Below the pieces are notes generated by a model. That model worked only from the letters and a program-made list of their open reading frames with translations. It did not search any database and was not told the DNA's origin. Shown here piece by piece: positions 56,301-63,423 of a stretch of 64,000 bases of DNA (positions are counted from its first letter, which is position 1; every line of letters starts with the position of its first letter). Location: positions 125,001 to 189,000 of the forward strand of contig CAMXCT020006763.1 of NCBI GenBank assembly GCA_947184155.2, given 5' to 3'. The position numbers and the translations under genes are program-made. Source of the stretch: Cladocopium goreaui. Its lineage: Eukaryota > Sar > Dinophyceae > Suessiales > Symbiodiniaceae.

Positions 56301-59300
56301 GATGGGGTTATAAGTTAGTTTATAAACCCATTCACTAGTTCGAAAAGAATCTGATAGATCTACCATAAAACCATAGTTAACCATAGTTAACTGATTTTCC
56401 CATTTGGGTTTGTCTGAAAATGGTGTACCCCCAAATCCATTTGTTTATCTCCCCATTCAAATAGCATAAAATAACAATTTATATATATATAGAGGTATAC
56501 TATCCATGTTCATCCATTTTCAGACTTTCAGACCTGGGCTTTTCCATAAAACCATAGAATTCATCATTTTCCCATCATTTTCCCATGTTTCATGGAAAAT
56601 CCTGGGCCACCATTTTTCTTTTCCATAAAACCATATGGAACAAATCTTTCAGGCAAATGATTTTTTCATTCGGCCTGATGCATCGATGCTGAGTTGTCGT
56701 TCATGGATTTTCCCATGATTTTCCCATGATTTTCCCATGATTTTCCCATTATGACCCAGGTCCAAGCTGCAGGGCGTGCGACAGATCCGTGCCTCGGGCG
56801 CAGCCTTCGCAGCACTCTTACAGAACGGCGCCTCGGTGCTGCAAGATCTGGAAAAACCACAGGAAACTATAGGAAAATGAACATGGGGGATTTTCATGGG
56901 ATTTGAATGGGATGTTCATTGGATTTTAATGGGATTTTCAATGGGATTTGATGGGGTTTAATGGTATTTCATGAGATGTAACATAATTAAAACGATAGAA
57001 AACTTATAGGAAAATGATGGATTTCACCAGCAAAAAATGGCATTTCAATACGGTTTACAGCTGATTTACTGTATGATAGCTAAGTTCGTGAACATGACTC
57101 CAATATTTTTTTTGGTACTTTTAACTATAGTATTCATGGGGCTTATAAAATCTTATAAACAGTAGATGTATTTGGTTGGTTCCATATCAGATATATCAAT
57201 TATTTGTATGTGTCGTACTATTATTGTTATTAATTCTATTGTTCCATATTCAGTTTATACATTTGCCTCAGCATTGATGTCTAAAGATGTTTTAAGAACA
57301 TGCAAGTCGATGCATACACAATAGATAATCGGACCCAAAAGGGCCACATAGATAGAGTTGATTGGGTTGGACTTCATAAGATTAGAATAGAAAATATTAG
57401 TCTTGGTTAGATGAATAGACATACCTTTAGATACACTTGTTGTTAATTTGCGGAAACTCATATCCGTCTCTTCGCGATTTTTCTCTCGACGAAAGTTATA
57501 TACATATTAATGTGTAACATATCTTGTTCTTTTATTCCATGTGCTCCATGTACGTTCAACTGCCTACACTTGTGTTATTTAAGGCTCAACGGTTGGTACA
57601 TGTAGAATACTGTATATCAACATACTCTCCACCTCTACAAGGTAAGGCACCCAGTTGTGTTTGTTGCTGTATATATAAACCCATTAGCTATAGATATATC
57701 TACGGTAAACCATAGCTGATTGGTGGTTCGGAACTTTTTTCCATATATTGGGAATAATCATCCCAACTGACTAATATTTTTCAGAGGGGTTGAAACCACC
57801 AACCAGGATATATCTACCGTAAACCATCGTTAATCTAGTTACAAACTTAGCTTTCGTAAAGGGGGGCCTCACTTTAAGTATCGGATTCAAGGACTCAACA
57901 TATCAATCAACATCCAGCTTTGAAATAAAGCTTGGAATATCATCTTTGAAAATCCCAGATTCTATCTACTTCAGGATGATTAAATATCTATATATAATTT
58001 TGTTTTGGATCCATAGAATTCACCTAACTTAAATATATTGAAGGCCTCACCTTCATTAGTAATACACTCCTTTCGGTTTTGAGGTTCACCATATTCCTTG
58101 CTCAATGACCTGTCCAAGCTCCTACACTCCAGGAGATGTTGTGACATGGGGCAGTGCCACTTCGGGCGGAGACAGCAGAAGCTTGGACCAACCGTTCATG
58201 GGATAGCGTGACATCATGAGATTGTACTGTATACGTGCACACTATAAATAAATAAATATACTGTATACATATGATATCATAATACATATATATATATATA
58301 CATACTGTATATATATATATACGCATACATATGTATATATGTATGCACATGTATTGAGTGTATGTATGTATCTATCTATCTATCTATCTACATTATATAT
58401 ATATACGCATATCTAGATATAGATGTCAACGTATATAGGTACATGTATTTACATGTATATGCATATGTATGTAATGACACACTCACACGCCTAATCATAT
58501 ACATGTAGATGTGTGTATATACACACACTCCGGCATACATGCCTACGTACGTATGTTTGTATGTACGATTGAAATTCCAACCAGTTTAGATGACATTCTT
58601 TTAGGGTAGTTCACGGGGAGGAAAAGCGACCAATGTCCATTGTATGTGTGTTTGTGTCAGTTAGTGTCCCATTATTATTATTGTTTTATATCATAGGCAT
58701 TTCATTCAATTAAACACAGAACATGTTGTAATATGACCCCCCACTCAGTTAAGGATGTTGGTTGACCCTCATCCCACTATATTCCATACACCGTGATATC
58801 CCCATGTTTACCCACATAAGATTGGTAGAATCCCATGACATCCCATTATTTATACCATGATTATACCGAATTATACCAATATTATCCTATTACCGTACAT
58901 CGAATTACTATCCAATGATATCCCCATCAATTTCCATTAATTCCATGTACTGTATTCCATTCTATCTCTATATCACCCTCTGGTAATTAAAAACTAGCTA
59001 TGGAAACGACCAGTTTCAATTGGCAGATCATTAACCAAAACGGAGCATTGTCCATAACATACTGTTGAATTAGCAGAGGCTACCCATTATATCCCATTAC
59101 TATTTAAAAAAAAATCACCTTGTATATCCTGTTGAATCTGTTGGGCTATTCAATATTTCCATTGCTATCCAATCACCTTGTATTACTATCCCATTATATT
59201 CACTCATCCAACTATATCCTCATTGTATCCCTAAAACACACAGCAGAGACGGCCAGAGGGCACTTCCCCACTGGTTGGTGGCCATATATTGCTTGAGCCA

Positions 59301-60868
59301 CGAAATGGGGACTTACCAACTAGGCTTACTGTACTAACTTGGTTTTGTTCACTGGGTGATCTAATGGTTTATAGTAGATATATCTTTAATTTAATATCTT
59401 AGTTAATGGGGTTTATAGACCGTTCACATCACTGCTTACATGACACATGGAGTTAGTTATATATTTTCATAGTTAACGGATGATCATTGGATATGTTATT
59501 GGGATAGTCCGTTAAAGTTTAACCCCCAGTTACTCACCAGGAATCGCCAAAAAAGGTCTTTTCTCATGGCCCATCTAAGTAGACATGGAGTTTAATGGTC
59601 CATGCAACAGTTCGGGAACAGTTCGGGAACATAGTGATTAACCCACCTTGCTTAACCACTATTAACCAATATTAACCATTATTAACCACTGTTAACCATC
59701 ATTAACCATGTATTATCGTCTATTATCACTATAAAGCCATATAGACCACCATTAATCACCATCAAGGGGGGGACCCACCTTGCATGCAGGTTCTGTGGCA
59801 GATCAGCTGCATCACATCCAGCAGATCAAGTCCTCCAGCGATGCCTTCGTGGCGCTGCGTGACGATGCGCAGCTGATCTGTGGCTCGGTGCTGAGCGTGT
59901 GGGATCCCCGTGAAAACTACGGGGAACCCGAGAAATATAGATGGAAAACATGAGAAAACCAAGAAACATGGGGGTTTATAGTAGTTTATAGTCTATAGTT
60001 AGTTGATAATGACGAAGTTGAGGTAATGTGTCTTCTTAGTATACATGTATAGTGCATGGGAGTTACTGTATAAACATGTATAAACAAACTTTTAATTAGG
60101 CCACCCTGCTTGTATATCCTTCGGGGAAAATTACCATGGCGGTTCCCAGCCATTCCCATATATATATATATATATTGTTCGCTTGTTTTGAGGATTTTGA
60201 GCTACCTTATTTGAATCAGTACCATGTTTTGACCCTGGCACATATATTAGCATCATTCTCATCATTACACATATTTTTTGATATGGTTTTGATAACATAT
60301 ATTATTAGGTCATCAATACATCACAATCTTTCTCCCTTCTGTAGATTCAATCCTATTTCTCTCTTCTGATAAATTGTGATTTGTTTAAAAATTCATGGGT
60401 CTTTGACCAACTTTCCAATTCATGAATGACACCGTTATTCCTGAAATGCCTCCGAGAGTGAGTTTACATCTTTCTCATTCATAATATCATTCAAAATATT
60501 CTATGACATATAGTTTCATATATCATATATATATACATCTAGTAGATCATCATTATATCATATACATCTATATACATCCAGTAGATCATCATTATATCAT
60601 TACCCATAGGATCCATGTATGCTGTATATGGTAACATGAATCCCATCAATATACCCCAGTCATGTTAGCATTTTTCTACCAGCACCATGGATCCTATGGG
60701 TTATATCCATCGTTTTTTCCATTCCCAACGTTAATCAACCTGGATCACCTTTTCTCCAAGCCGAGGTTGGGGCAATCCCCGCTTCGGTGGGGATGGGCCT
60801 TGTCCCTCCGAGCTGATGAAGTTGTAACGATGACGTTTTGGAACGACGCCCGGACCCACGTCCTCAAG
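38242..60868 (+). CDS. Ubiquitin-like/RCC1-like repeat protein, about 23-exon gene (interval spans introns)
   Basis: Exons along this interval spell a ubiquitin-like N-terminus (LEISLPSGRSG, then STVGELKVRAQQFFRRGFL, then GESLAGLRDEHLTAAVAK). Divergent copies of a repeat with consensus NVQQIQA..AFAAIL.DGSVVTWGD...GGDSSAVQDQLK follow. Proteins of this build are very common in Symbiodiniaceae and Polarella, where they are often labelled HERC- or RCC1-like. Known RCC1/HERC propellers act in Ran exchange or ubiquitin ligation, but this version has no visible HECT domain, so its job is unknown. Introns run from 79 nt to over 2 kb and are largely made of repeat families A, B, C, D, E and G. Donors include GT and, to keep repeat spacing and frame, GC (for example at 44,237, 47,392, 56,828 and 58,175) and GA (49,922; 54,330). 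The repeats are more diverged than in typical family members, so partial decay is possible. Weaker candidate exons continue to 63.2 kb. The start codon was not found. Confidence 0.75.
38367..40614. other. Intron with G, A-variant and A elements
   Basis: Truncated family G at 38,765-38,852. Family A variant at 39,002-39,107 (TACCCTCTGGCTATTTAACATAG, right end lost). TATATA at 39,900-39,950. Complete family A at 40,422-40,538 (TACCCTCTGGTAAACATAC ... GTCATTACCAGAGGGTA). No exon supported between. Confidence 0.65.
40615..40703 (+). CDS. RCC1-like gene, exon 2: ubiquitin-like core
   Basis: CTCCAG acceptor, GTGCGC donor, phase 1 in and phase 0 out. Reads FQCSPESTVGELKVRAQQ then FFRRGFLRCAA. TVGELK..AQQ....RGFLRLAA is highly characteristic of this gene family. 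Confidence 0.8.
40704..42925. other. Intron with a G element
   Basis: Family G at 41,251-41,349. GGTTAATAGTGG words at 40,750-40,910, TATATA at 41,685 and 41,815. A frame near 41,400-41,467 (CVNVTGNPMITVEKDA) resembles an exon but is not needed: exons 2 and 3 already join in phase. Confidence 0.55.
42926..43030 (+). CDS. RCC1-like gene, exon 3: end of ubiquitin-like domain
   Basis: TTTTCCAG acceptor; phase 0: RTRAQGESLAGLRDEHLTA then AVAKVKIAVPRT. Matches ESL..AGLQDGDHLTAVA in the family. The 3' end may be a GA donor (GAAACC, 43,031) or lie a few bases later. Confidence 0.75.
43031..44149. other. Intron, repeat-poor
   Basis: TATATA at 43,137-43,195. A reversed family B-like fragment (CTACAAGGTGAAGCCC) at 43,408. 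The word ACTGGAATGATGGCCAGTGTT occurs at 43,760 and again, partly, near 43,716. No exon supported. Confidence 0.45.
44150..44236 (+). CDS. RCC1-like gene, exon 4: first VTWG-type repeat
   Basis: Reads ASLAAFSIWSFNGPVVVWG then NPHSGGENYD. It corresponds to AFALWCCGGDRVVTWGN..GGD, the usual first repeat. A GC donor (GCGCCT) gives the normal spacing to exon 5; a GTGAAA donor 9 bases later also keeps phase. Confidence 0.7.
45281..45381 (+). CDS. RCC1-like gene, exon 5: near-consensus repeat
   Basis: GCTCAG acceptor. Reads VEHLLQNVQQIKAADTAF then AAILGNGSVVTWGAA, almost the consensus repeat. Best single proof of the family. A GC donor (GCTCAT) is likely. Confidence 0.9.
45382..46003. repeat. Intron with AATAATGATAATCATAATG-type array
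   Basis: 45,510-45,760 is a degenerate AT-rich array of AATAATGAT, ATAATAT and AATAATAAT words. Confidence 0.7.
46004..46060 (+). CDS. RCC1-like gene, exon 6: second half of a repeat
   Basis: Reads PAEDPTWGGFSDDVVLQNV, matching ..GGDSSAVQDQLKNV. Enters in phase 2. A GC donor (GCGAAG) makes the join to exon 7 read QNVTGSISG, in line with the consensus. Confidence 0.6.
46640..46865 (+). mobile_element. Family C element with a family G element nested inside
   Basis: Left part of C (GGAGGTTTCCAATCCATGGGGG ... TTCCCATTATAAACC) is interrupted by a complete family G at 46,722-46,821. C then resumes (CATTTTGGGGTACCCC ... TTTTAGGAAACCCCC). AACC on both sides of G may be a target-site duplication. 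Confidence 0.75.
46889..46998 (+). CDS. RCC1-like gene, exon 7: repeat
   Basis: CTCAG acceptor. Reads TGSISGSSTSFGAVLQNG then GVVTWGEGQE, equal to ..IQASSTAFAAILQNGSVVTWG. The 3' end is ambiguous between a GA donor after GEGQE (about 46,962) and GTACAT at 46,999; the latter needs a one-base slide to stay in frame. Confidence 0.8.
47063..47181 (+). mobile_element. Family A variant (GGTTATTTAAC type)
   Basis: TACCCTCTGGTTATTTAAC left, AAAATAACCAGAGGGTA right. Same TIR as family A but a different sub-terminal sequence, shared with the copies at 39,002 and 50,976. Confidence 0.8.
47337..47391 (+). CDS. RCC1-like gene, exon 8
   Basis: TTTTAG acceptor. Reads DIQEVQDELHDVQEIVAT, matching SSAVQDQLKNVQQIQAT. 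With a GC donor (GCCACT, 47,392) the join to exon 9 reads IVATSTAFCAL, exactly consensus length. The GTGAGC donor 24 bases on gives neither the length nor the phase. Confidence 0.75.
47882..48005 (+). mobile_element. Family A-like element
   Basis: TACCCTCCGATAATCAAAC left, GTTTGATTACCACAGGGTA right, with a different interior (GGAACATCCACCATTTATAG). A third sub-family of the same TIR type. Confidence 0.65.
48245..48327 (+). CDS. RCC1-like gene, exon 9: repeat
   Basis: Reads TAFCALRSDGSVVTWGN then REMGGEVTPQ: consensus AFAALxDGSVVTWGD..GGD. GTGCCG donor, phase 0, joining exon 10 with near-consensus spacing. Confidence 0.85.
48328..49853. other. Intron with GGATTAATTGGGATTA-like words and an inverted family B copy
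   Basis: TTAGGATTA.TTGGGACTA-like words recur throughout 48,390-49,260. A family B copy in reverse orientation lies at about 49,272-49,385 (TACGAGGTGAGGACCCC at its left). No exon supported. Confidence 0.55.
49854..49921 (+). CDS. RCC1-like gene, exon 10
   Basis: GATAG acceptor, phase 0. Reads VRRKLREVCQVKASGGAF then AAIL. A GA donor (GAGTCT) lets it join exon 11 as AAILKNGSVVTWG, exact consensus. Without it a TAG follows. Confidence 0.75.
50792..50868 (+). CDS. RCC1-like gene, exon 11: repeat
   Basis: CACCAG acceptor. Reads NGSVVTWGHPKYGGDSD then IVEQLRQL. GTGACC donor leaves one base; the next exon completes a Val codon. Confidence 0.85.
50976..51079 (+). mobile_element. Family A variant (GGTTATTTAAC type)
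   Basis: TTCTGGTTATTTAACATAG left, GTTGAATAACCAGAGGATA right, interior GGAAAATCACCATTTTTAATAG. Confidence 0.75.
51462..51553 (+). CDS. RCC1-like gene, exon 12 (may start at about 51,424)
   Basis: From the TTTTTCAG acceptor it reads TCWGHHFLKQLCSRTNTL then SCAREPTLGHPK, phase 1 in and phase 0 out. Upstream bases from 51,424 read VTCARCSFDHVF, which matches the QIQAT..AFAAIL half-repeat but in a frame one base off. The run of five Ts at 51,454 is where the frames cross. Confidence 0.6.
51554..51632 (+). mobile_element. 79-nt intron made of a family A element
   Basis: GTTTACCCTCTGGTGAACATAC start (donor GT directly on the left TIR). The acceptor is CACTATTTCAATAG, inside the family's right half; the right TIR is missing. 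Exons 12 and 13 join in phase 0. Confidence 0.7.
51633..51702 (+). CDS. RCC1-like gene, exon 13
   Basis: Reads STNPLDELGIPEPPKSFY then RGP, with NPLDEL standing for the SAVQDQL element. Enters in phase 0, leaves one base at GTGAGT. Fits exactly between an A intron and a B intron. Confidence 0.7.
51703..51913 (+). mobile_element. Family B introner, intron 13
   Basis: GTGAGTCCCCCCAGTTGTAG start, ATCTACCATAAACCATAGAAT middle, CACCTCGTAG end; 211 nt. Canonical GT-AG and phase-consistent with both flanking exons. Confidence 0.8.
51914..52015 (+). CDS. RCC1-like gene, exon 14: repeat
   Basis: Reads HAGNVQQLCTSRAAFAAV then CGETSSVVTWGDARF. Near-consensus. GTCTCT donor with one base left. Confidence 0.9.
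52316..52373 (+). CDS. RCC1-like gene, exon 15
   Basis: CTTGCAG acceptor, GTATGT donor. Reads LFASTSGPSSVDVCAASIK, corresponding to GGDSSAVQDQLK. Phases match exons 14 and 16. Confidence 0.55.
52374..52560 (+). repeat. Local duplication around the exon 15 end
   Basis: GCATCAAGTATGTTTGCAAG-type sequence with GTGCAAAGAGAAGTCTCTAG is repeated at about 52,368, 52,498 and 52,535. The copies flank a TATATA run. Confidence 0.65.
53408..53451 (+). CDS. RCC1-like gene, exon 16
   Basis: TTGTTTAG acceptor; joins exon 15 to read SIKELGTEVATAVWYSI, matching QLKNVQQIQAT..AFAAI. A GC donor (GCTAAG) avoids the in-frame TAA. Confidence 0.5.
53452..54276. other. Intron with family A copy; a repeat unit may be missing here
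   Basis: Family A at 54,127-54,233 (TACCCGGTAAACTAAGAG ... TTAAATTAACAGAGGGTA). Consensus spacing predicts a VTWG...QLK exon between exons 16 and 17 that I could not find. Confidence 0.5.
54277..54329 (+). CDS. RCC1-like gene, exon 17
   Basis: CTTCAG acceptor. Reads NVMKIKASQKAFAAILK. A GA donor (GACAGC) joins exon 18 as AAILKDSTVVCWG, exact consensus length; reading through gives GGGNGK and a stop. Confidence 0.8.
54754..54861 (+). mobile_element. Family C element
   Basis: GTGGTTTCCTGCAATGGAATACCCC left, GGGTACCCCCATTTTAGG then AAACCTCC right, with the ATGGTTTATAATGGAAAATCC interior. Confidence 0.8.
55054..55120 (+). CDS. RCC1-like gene, exon 18: repeat
   Basis: ACTGGAG acceptor, phase 0. 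Reads DSTVVCWGDAKSGGDCRS then VQWL. GTTGCA or GCAGCG donor. Confidence 0.85.
55121..56759. other. Intron region with a D-type 3' end and one doubtful exon
   Basis: Family D-like end GGTATCCAAGATTGGCCATGC at 55,245. A coding-like island at 56,084-56,200 reads either GLASTLGRPPFGVIKHGA or LSAVEDWLRHLEDH, both resembling parts of the repeat; kept as a candidate only. TTTTCCCATGA occurs in tandem (11 bp, about four copies) at 56,706-56,750, just before the next acceptor. Confidence 0.45.
56760..56827 (+). CDS. RCC1-like gene, exon 20: repeat
   Basis: GACCCAG acceptor. Reads SKLQGVRQIRASGAAF then AALLQN. A GC donor (GCGCCT) joins the next exon as AALLQNGDVVTWG, exact consensus. Confidence 0.85.
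57642..57878 (+). mobile_element. Family B introner with a nested family G element
   Basis: GTAAGGCACCCAGTTGTG start. Family G at 57,716-57,806 (CTGATTGGTGGTTCGGAAC ... TTGAAACCACCAACCAG). B resumes and ends GGGGGGCCTCACTTTAAG. About 20 bases of B (GATATATCTAC.GTAAACCAT) occur on both sides of the G copy. It lies inside the intron between exons 20 and 21. Confidence 0.75.
58133..58174 (+). CDS. RCC1-like gene, exon 21: repeat
   Basis: ACTCCAG acceptor. Reads DVVTWGSATSGGD. A GC donor (GCAGAA) joins the next exon as GGDSSVADQLHHIQQI, exact consensus; reading on gives a stop. Confidence 0.85.
58175..59789. other. Intron with microsatellites and a decayed family A copy
   Basis: TATATA and ATCTATCT/GTATGTATGT arrays at 58,250-58,570. 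Decayed family A at about 58,974-59,082. CCATTATTAACCA-type words at 59,640-59,720. A GGGGGGACCCACCTTGCATGCAG family B-like end abuts the next exon. Confidence 0.6.
59790..59925 (+). CDS. RCC1-like gene, exon 22: repeat
   Basis: TGCATGCAG acceptor. Reads VADQLHHIQQIKSSSDAF, then VALRDDAQLICGSVLSVW and DPRENYGE. Longer than consensus between RDD and SVL. The 3' end is not fixed: GTGAAA at 59,909 or a later site. Confidence 0.8.
60602..60701 (+). mobile_element. Family E palindromic element
   Basis: ACCCATAGGATCCATGTATGC left, GCACCATGGATCCTATGGGT right. Interior differs in order (GGTAACATGAATCCCATCAAT), as if the middle were inverted relative to the other copies. Confidence 0.75.
60766..60823 (+). 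CDS. RCC1-like gene, exon 23: VTWG-type repeat
   Basis: Reads WGNPRFGGDGPCPSELMK, plainly the WGD..GGDSSxVxxQLK half-repeat, then TAA unless spliced at GTAACG. The overlapping +2 frame continues to 60,868 as LRADEVVTMTFWNDAR, ending at a GTGTGA donor; it also resembles the repeat. I prefer the first frame. Confidence 0.6.
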
Positions 60869-61266
60869 GTGTGATGAAAAGCTACGGATGTCAACAAAAA
60901 CATGTGAAAACCATAGGAAAAACATAGAAAAACAATAGGAAAAACATAGAAACCATGGAAAAATGGTGATTCAACCAACAAAAATGTGGAGTTAATGGGA
61001 TTTGAGCTGATTTATGATAGTTAAGTTGGTGAACATAATTCCAATAACTTTGGTTTGTGATACTTAACAACTATAGTTAATGCGGTTTATGAACCAACTT
61101 ATAATTGGGGGAAGCCCACATTGTACTCCATGGTGTTGTGTTTGTCGTTGTTATTTCACCATTTGAGTTTGATTGAAAATCGTGGACACACCAAAATTGC
61201 CCGTTCAATGGACAAAACCATTAATGTTGTTTTCCCAACATGTTTATTTGATTTTACTTGTTTCAA

Positions 61267-61267
<1 letters not shown>

Positions 61268-61299
<32 letters not shown>

Positions 61300-61455
61300 C
61301 ATATATATATATATGCATACAGTACACATATATATATAATATTATATATATTATATATATATATGCGTATATATGTATAATGTATATAGATATAGATATG
61401 TACATATATTTATATATATATATATCAATAAACACATATATAATATATATATATG
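61268..61455. repeat. TATATA microsatellite
   Basis: Long ATATAT/TATACATA runs; frames here are artefacts. Confidence 0.85.
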
Positions 61456-61511
61456 AGTTCGTCAATCTATTTGTATGTTGAGCCACATTGATGTCTTGTT
61501 GTTGGTGCCAG

Positions 61512-61584
61512 ACGGTGCGCACCATGGCTTTGAGACCATGGCCTGGTCGACTTGGAGTAGCTACAGTTCCCCGGATTTCTTTAA
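61512..61584 (+). CDS. Candidate RCC1-like exon
   Basis: GTGCCAG acceptor. Frame GAHHGFETMAWSTWSSYS then SPDFFK weakly resembles ..AFAAM..STWGSSY. Tentative. Confidence 0.3.
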
Positions 61585-62377
61585 GGCATGTTTATTTTCC
61601 CAATCGAAAATCCACCATTGGAGAATCGATTCCGGGAATAATTATTGAAGTTACTCTCGCACATCCCAGGTTGGAATTCAGATGAGCAACTGGAAGAGGA
61701 TGAGCGGACCAAGAGCTGTGGTGCCTGTGGCGTAGCGGAGAGAGCTGTTGTTTCAAGAGTCGCGAAAACCGTGGAGGACTCATTGACCCATCCAGATTTC
61801 ACCGCGGAAGAAAAAGGGAGTGTGTTTCTTGAAACCAACAGATGGATGACATCATAAATCTTGATACACGTGGCAAACAACATTCATATAGGAATATGTA
61901 GCATGTAATAGCACCAATGAGGGAGGACCAGAATGATAATCCCAAATGTATCTTTTAATCGAATAGAATACAAATTATGGATTACCAAAATATGATGTTA
62001 ACATTAGTATATCATTCATGTATGGTTCATATCATATCGCATTGATATACGAATGATGGATGGAGACCACAAACTATGACCCAGAAGAAGGGGGGCAGGT
62101 TCGGGAAGGTTTTCAGGGCTTTACCGGCTGCTCGTGGTTGATGTTTATATATGTTTATGTGTGTTTACTGCTTAAACTGATTGGGAAATATACAACACAC
62201 AAAACATACTGTATCTAAAACTTATAAAGTTATATACTCGGCTAAGAATCCTGGTTTCTGCTTGCAAGATATCGATACTCGGAGACTCCATCGAGCCATG
62301 ATTGGACTCCATCCCCGGAGCCAAGGCATTGATCTCAAAGGCTCCTCGGAGTGTCGGCAACTGTCAATCCGCCGCAG
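61585..62377. other. No firm exon
   Basis: A frame at 61,645-61,857 (CGACGVAERAVVSRVAKT) is open and fairly GC-rich, but lacks repeat similarity and clear boundaries. Confidence 0.3.
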
Positions 62378-62470
62378 ACATCTTCAGGACGACGGGAGTT
62401 TGCTTCGATCCATCGTGGCCCATGGCGGACCAACATTTCAAGAGGGATGGCCCAGAACGTGTCGCATCAC
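62378..62470 (+). CDS. Candidate RCC1-like exon
   Basis: CCGCAG acceptor. Frame TSSGRREFASIHRGPWR resembles QATxxAFAAI..G..W. All three frames are open, so weak. Confidence 0.3.
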
Positions 62471-62996
62471 AAAAATTATCTAAGTCGAATAAGATGAAAA
62501 AAACAACTTCATGATTCAAGCGATCCCATTCATCAACCATTTGGATCAACCGTTTGAATCAACCATGAAGGCTACAAGATCATCAACATGCGCCCGTGGG
62601 ATGGTAATGCCGGGTCTCGGTGACATTTTTGCTTAACACATCGTAGTATTACGCAAAATTTCCCGAAGGAGTTGCCTATATCGAACTACAACATTAAATT
62701 AAATTGCCGTGCATTTCGTACTATTCATTCAATATGTTCCCATACTGCAAGATTTCGTTCCTCGAACTGGATAGAATTGGTTTCAAAGGGAAACTCCAAA
62801 AAATGTGCGGTAAAATCCAGGGTAAACCGGGTTTCAATGTTAACACATCAAAGCAGTGTTTCTTGATGGAACTCATCGCTGGTTTAGAACTACCACCACT
62901 GGCAGGAGGGCTAAGGAAGTCTCAAAAAATCCCATTGGATCCCATTGAATATGATCAAATCCCACTCTCCATAAACTCCCCATTCAATCCTATTAT

Positions 62997-63053
62997 ATTC
63001 CCATATTACTATCTTCCCATATTACTATCTTCCCATATTACTATATTCCCATA
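62997..63053. repeat. 16-bp tandem TTCCCATATTACTATC
   Basis: Three full copies plus a partial one, about 50 bp upstream of a candidate exon; pyrimidine-rich. Confidence 0.85.
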
Positions 63054-63101
63054 TTCTGTTCCCATAAATCTCCATGGATTTCGATGGTAAAATACCAACA
63101 G

Positions 63102-63215
63102 ATCCGCCGCAAAACACCTCGACCACCGGGGCAAAATTCGAGGAGATCTTTGGAGACGTCGCCGTCGTCCGCCGAGATTCACCTGCATTTGGCAGATGCC
63201 TTGAATTGCTCCTTG
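63102..63215 (+). CDS. Candidate RCC1-like exon
   Basis: CAACAG acceptor. Frame TGAKFEEIFGDVAVVRRDSP then AFGRCLELLLGA resembles QLKNVQQIQATDSAFAAIL. Other frames are open too. Confidence 0.35.
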
Positions 63216-63299
63216 GAGCATGAAAACATGGTGGATGACCCTCTGGATTAATGGGATTTTATGGTGGTTTAATAGGATTTAATGGGATTTTACCGATTT

Positions 63300-63423
63300 T
63301 ACCCTCTGATAAACATACAAAAACTAACATTGGCTGTGGAAAATCACCATCTTTAAGTTCGGTAAATCAACTATTTTTATGGGCCATGGTTTCAGTAGCT
63401 ATGTAACAAATTACCAGAGGGTA
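63300..63423 (+). mobile_element. Family A element, complete
   Basis: TACCCTCTGATAAACATAC left, ACAAATTACCAGAGGGTA right, interior GGAAAATCACCATCTTTAAG and AATCAACTATTTTTATGG. Confidence 0.85.

Noticed and set aside
57524-57641. Exon upstream of the family B copy at 57,642 (LVLFKAQRLVHVEYC)
   Set aside because: Exons 20 and 21 join exactly to consensus without it; the B copy lies within one intron.
61644-61857. 70-codon frame as an RCC1-like exon
   Set aside because: No similarity to the repeat and no matching phase; left as unassigned.
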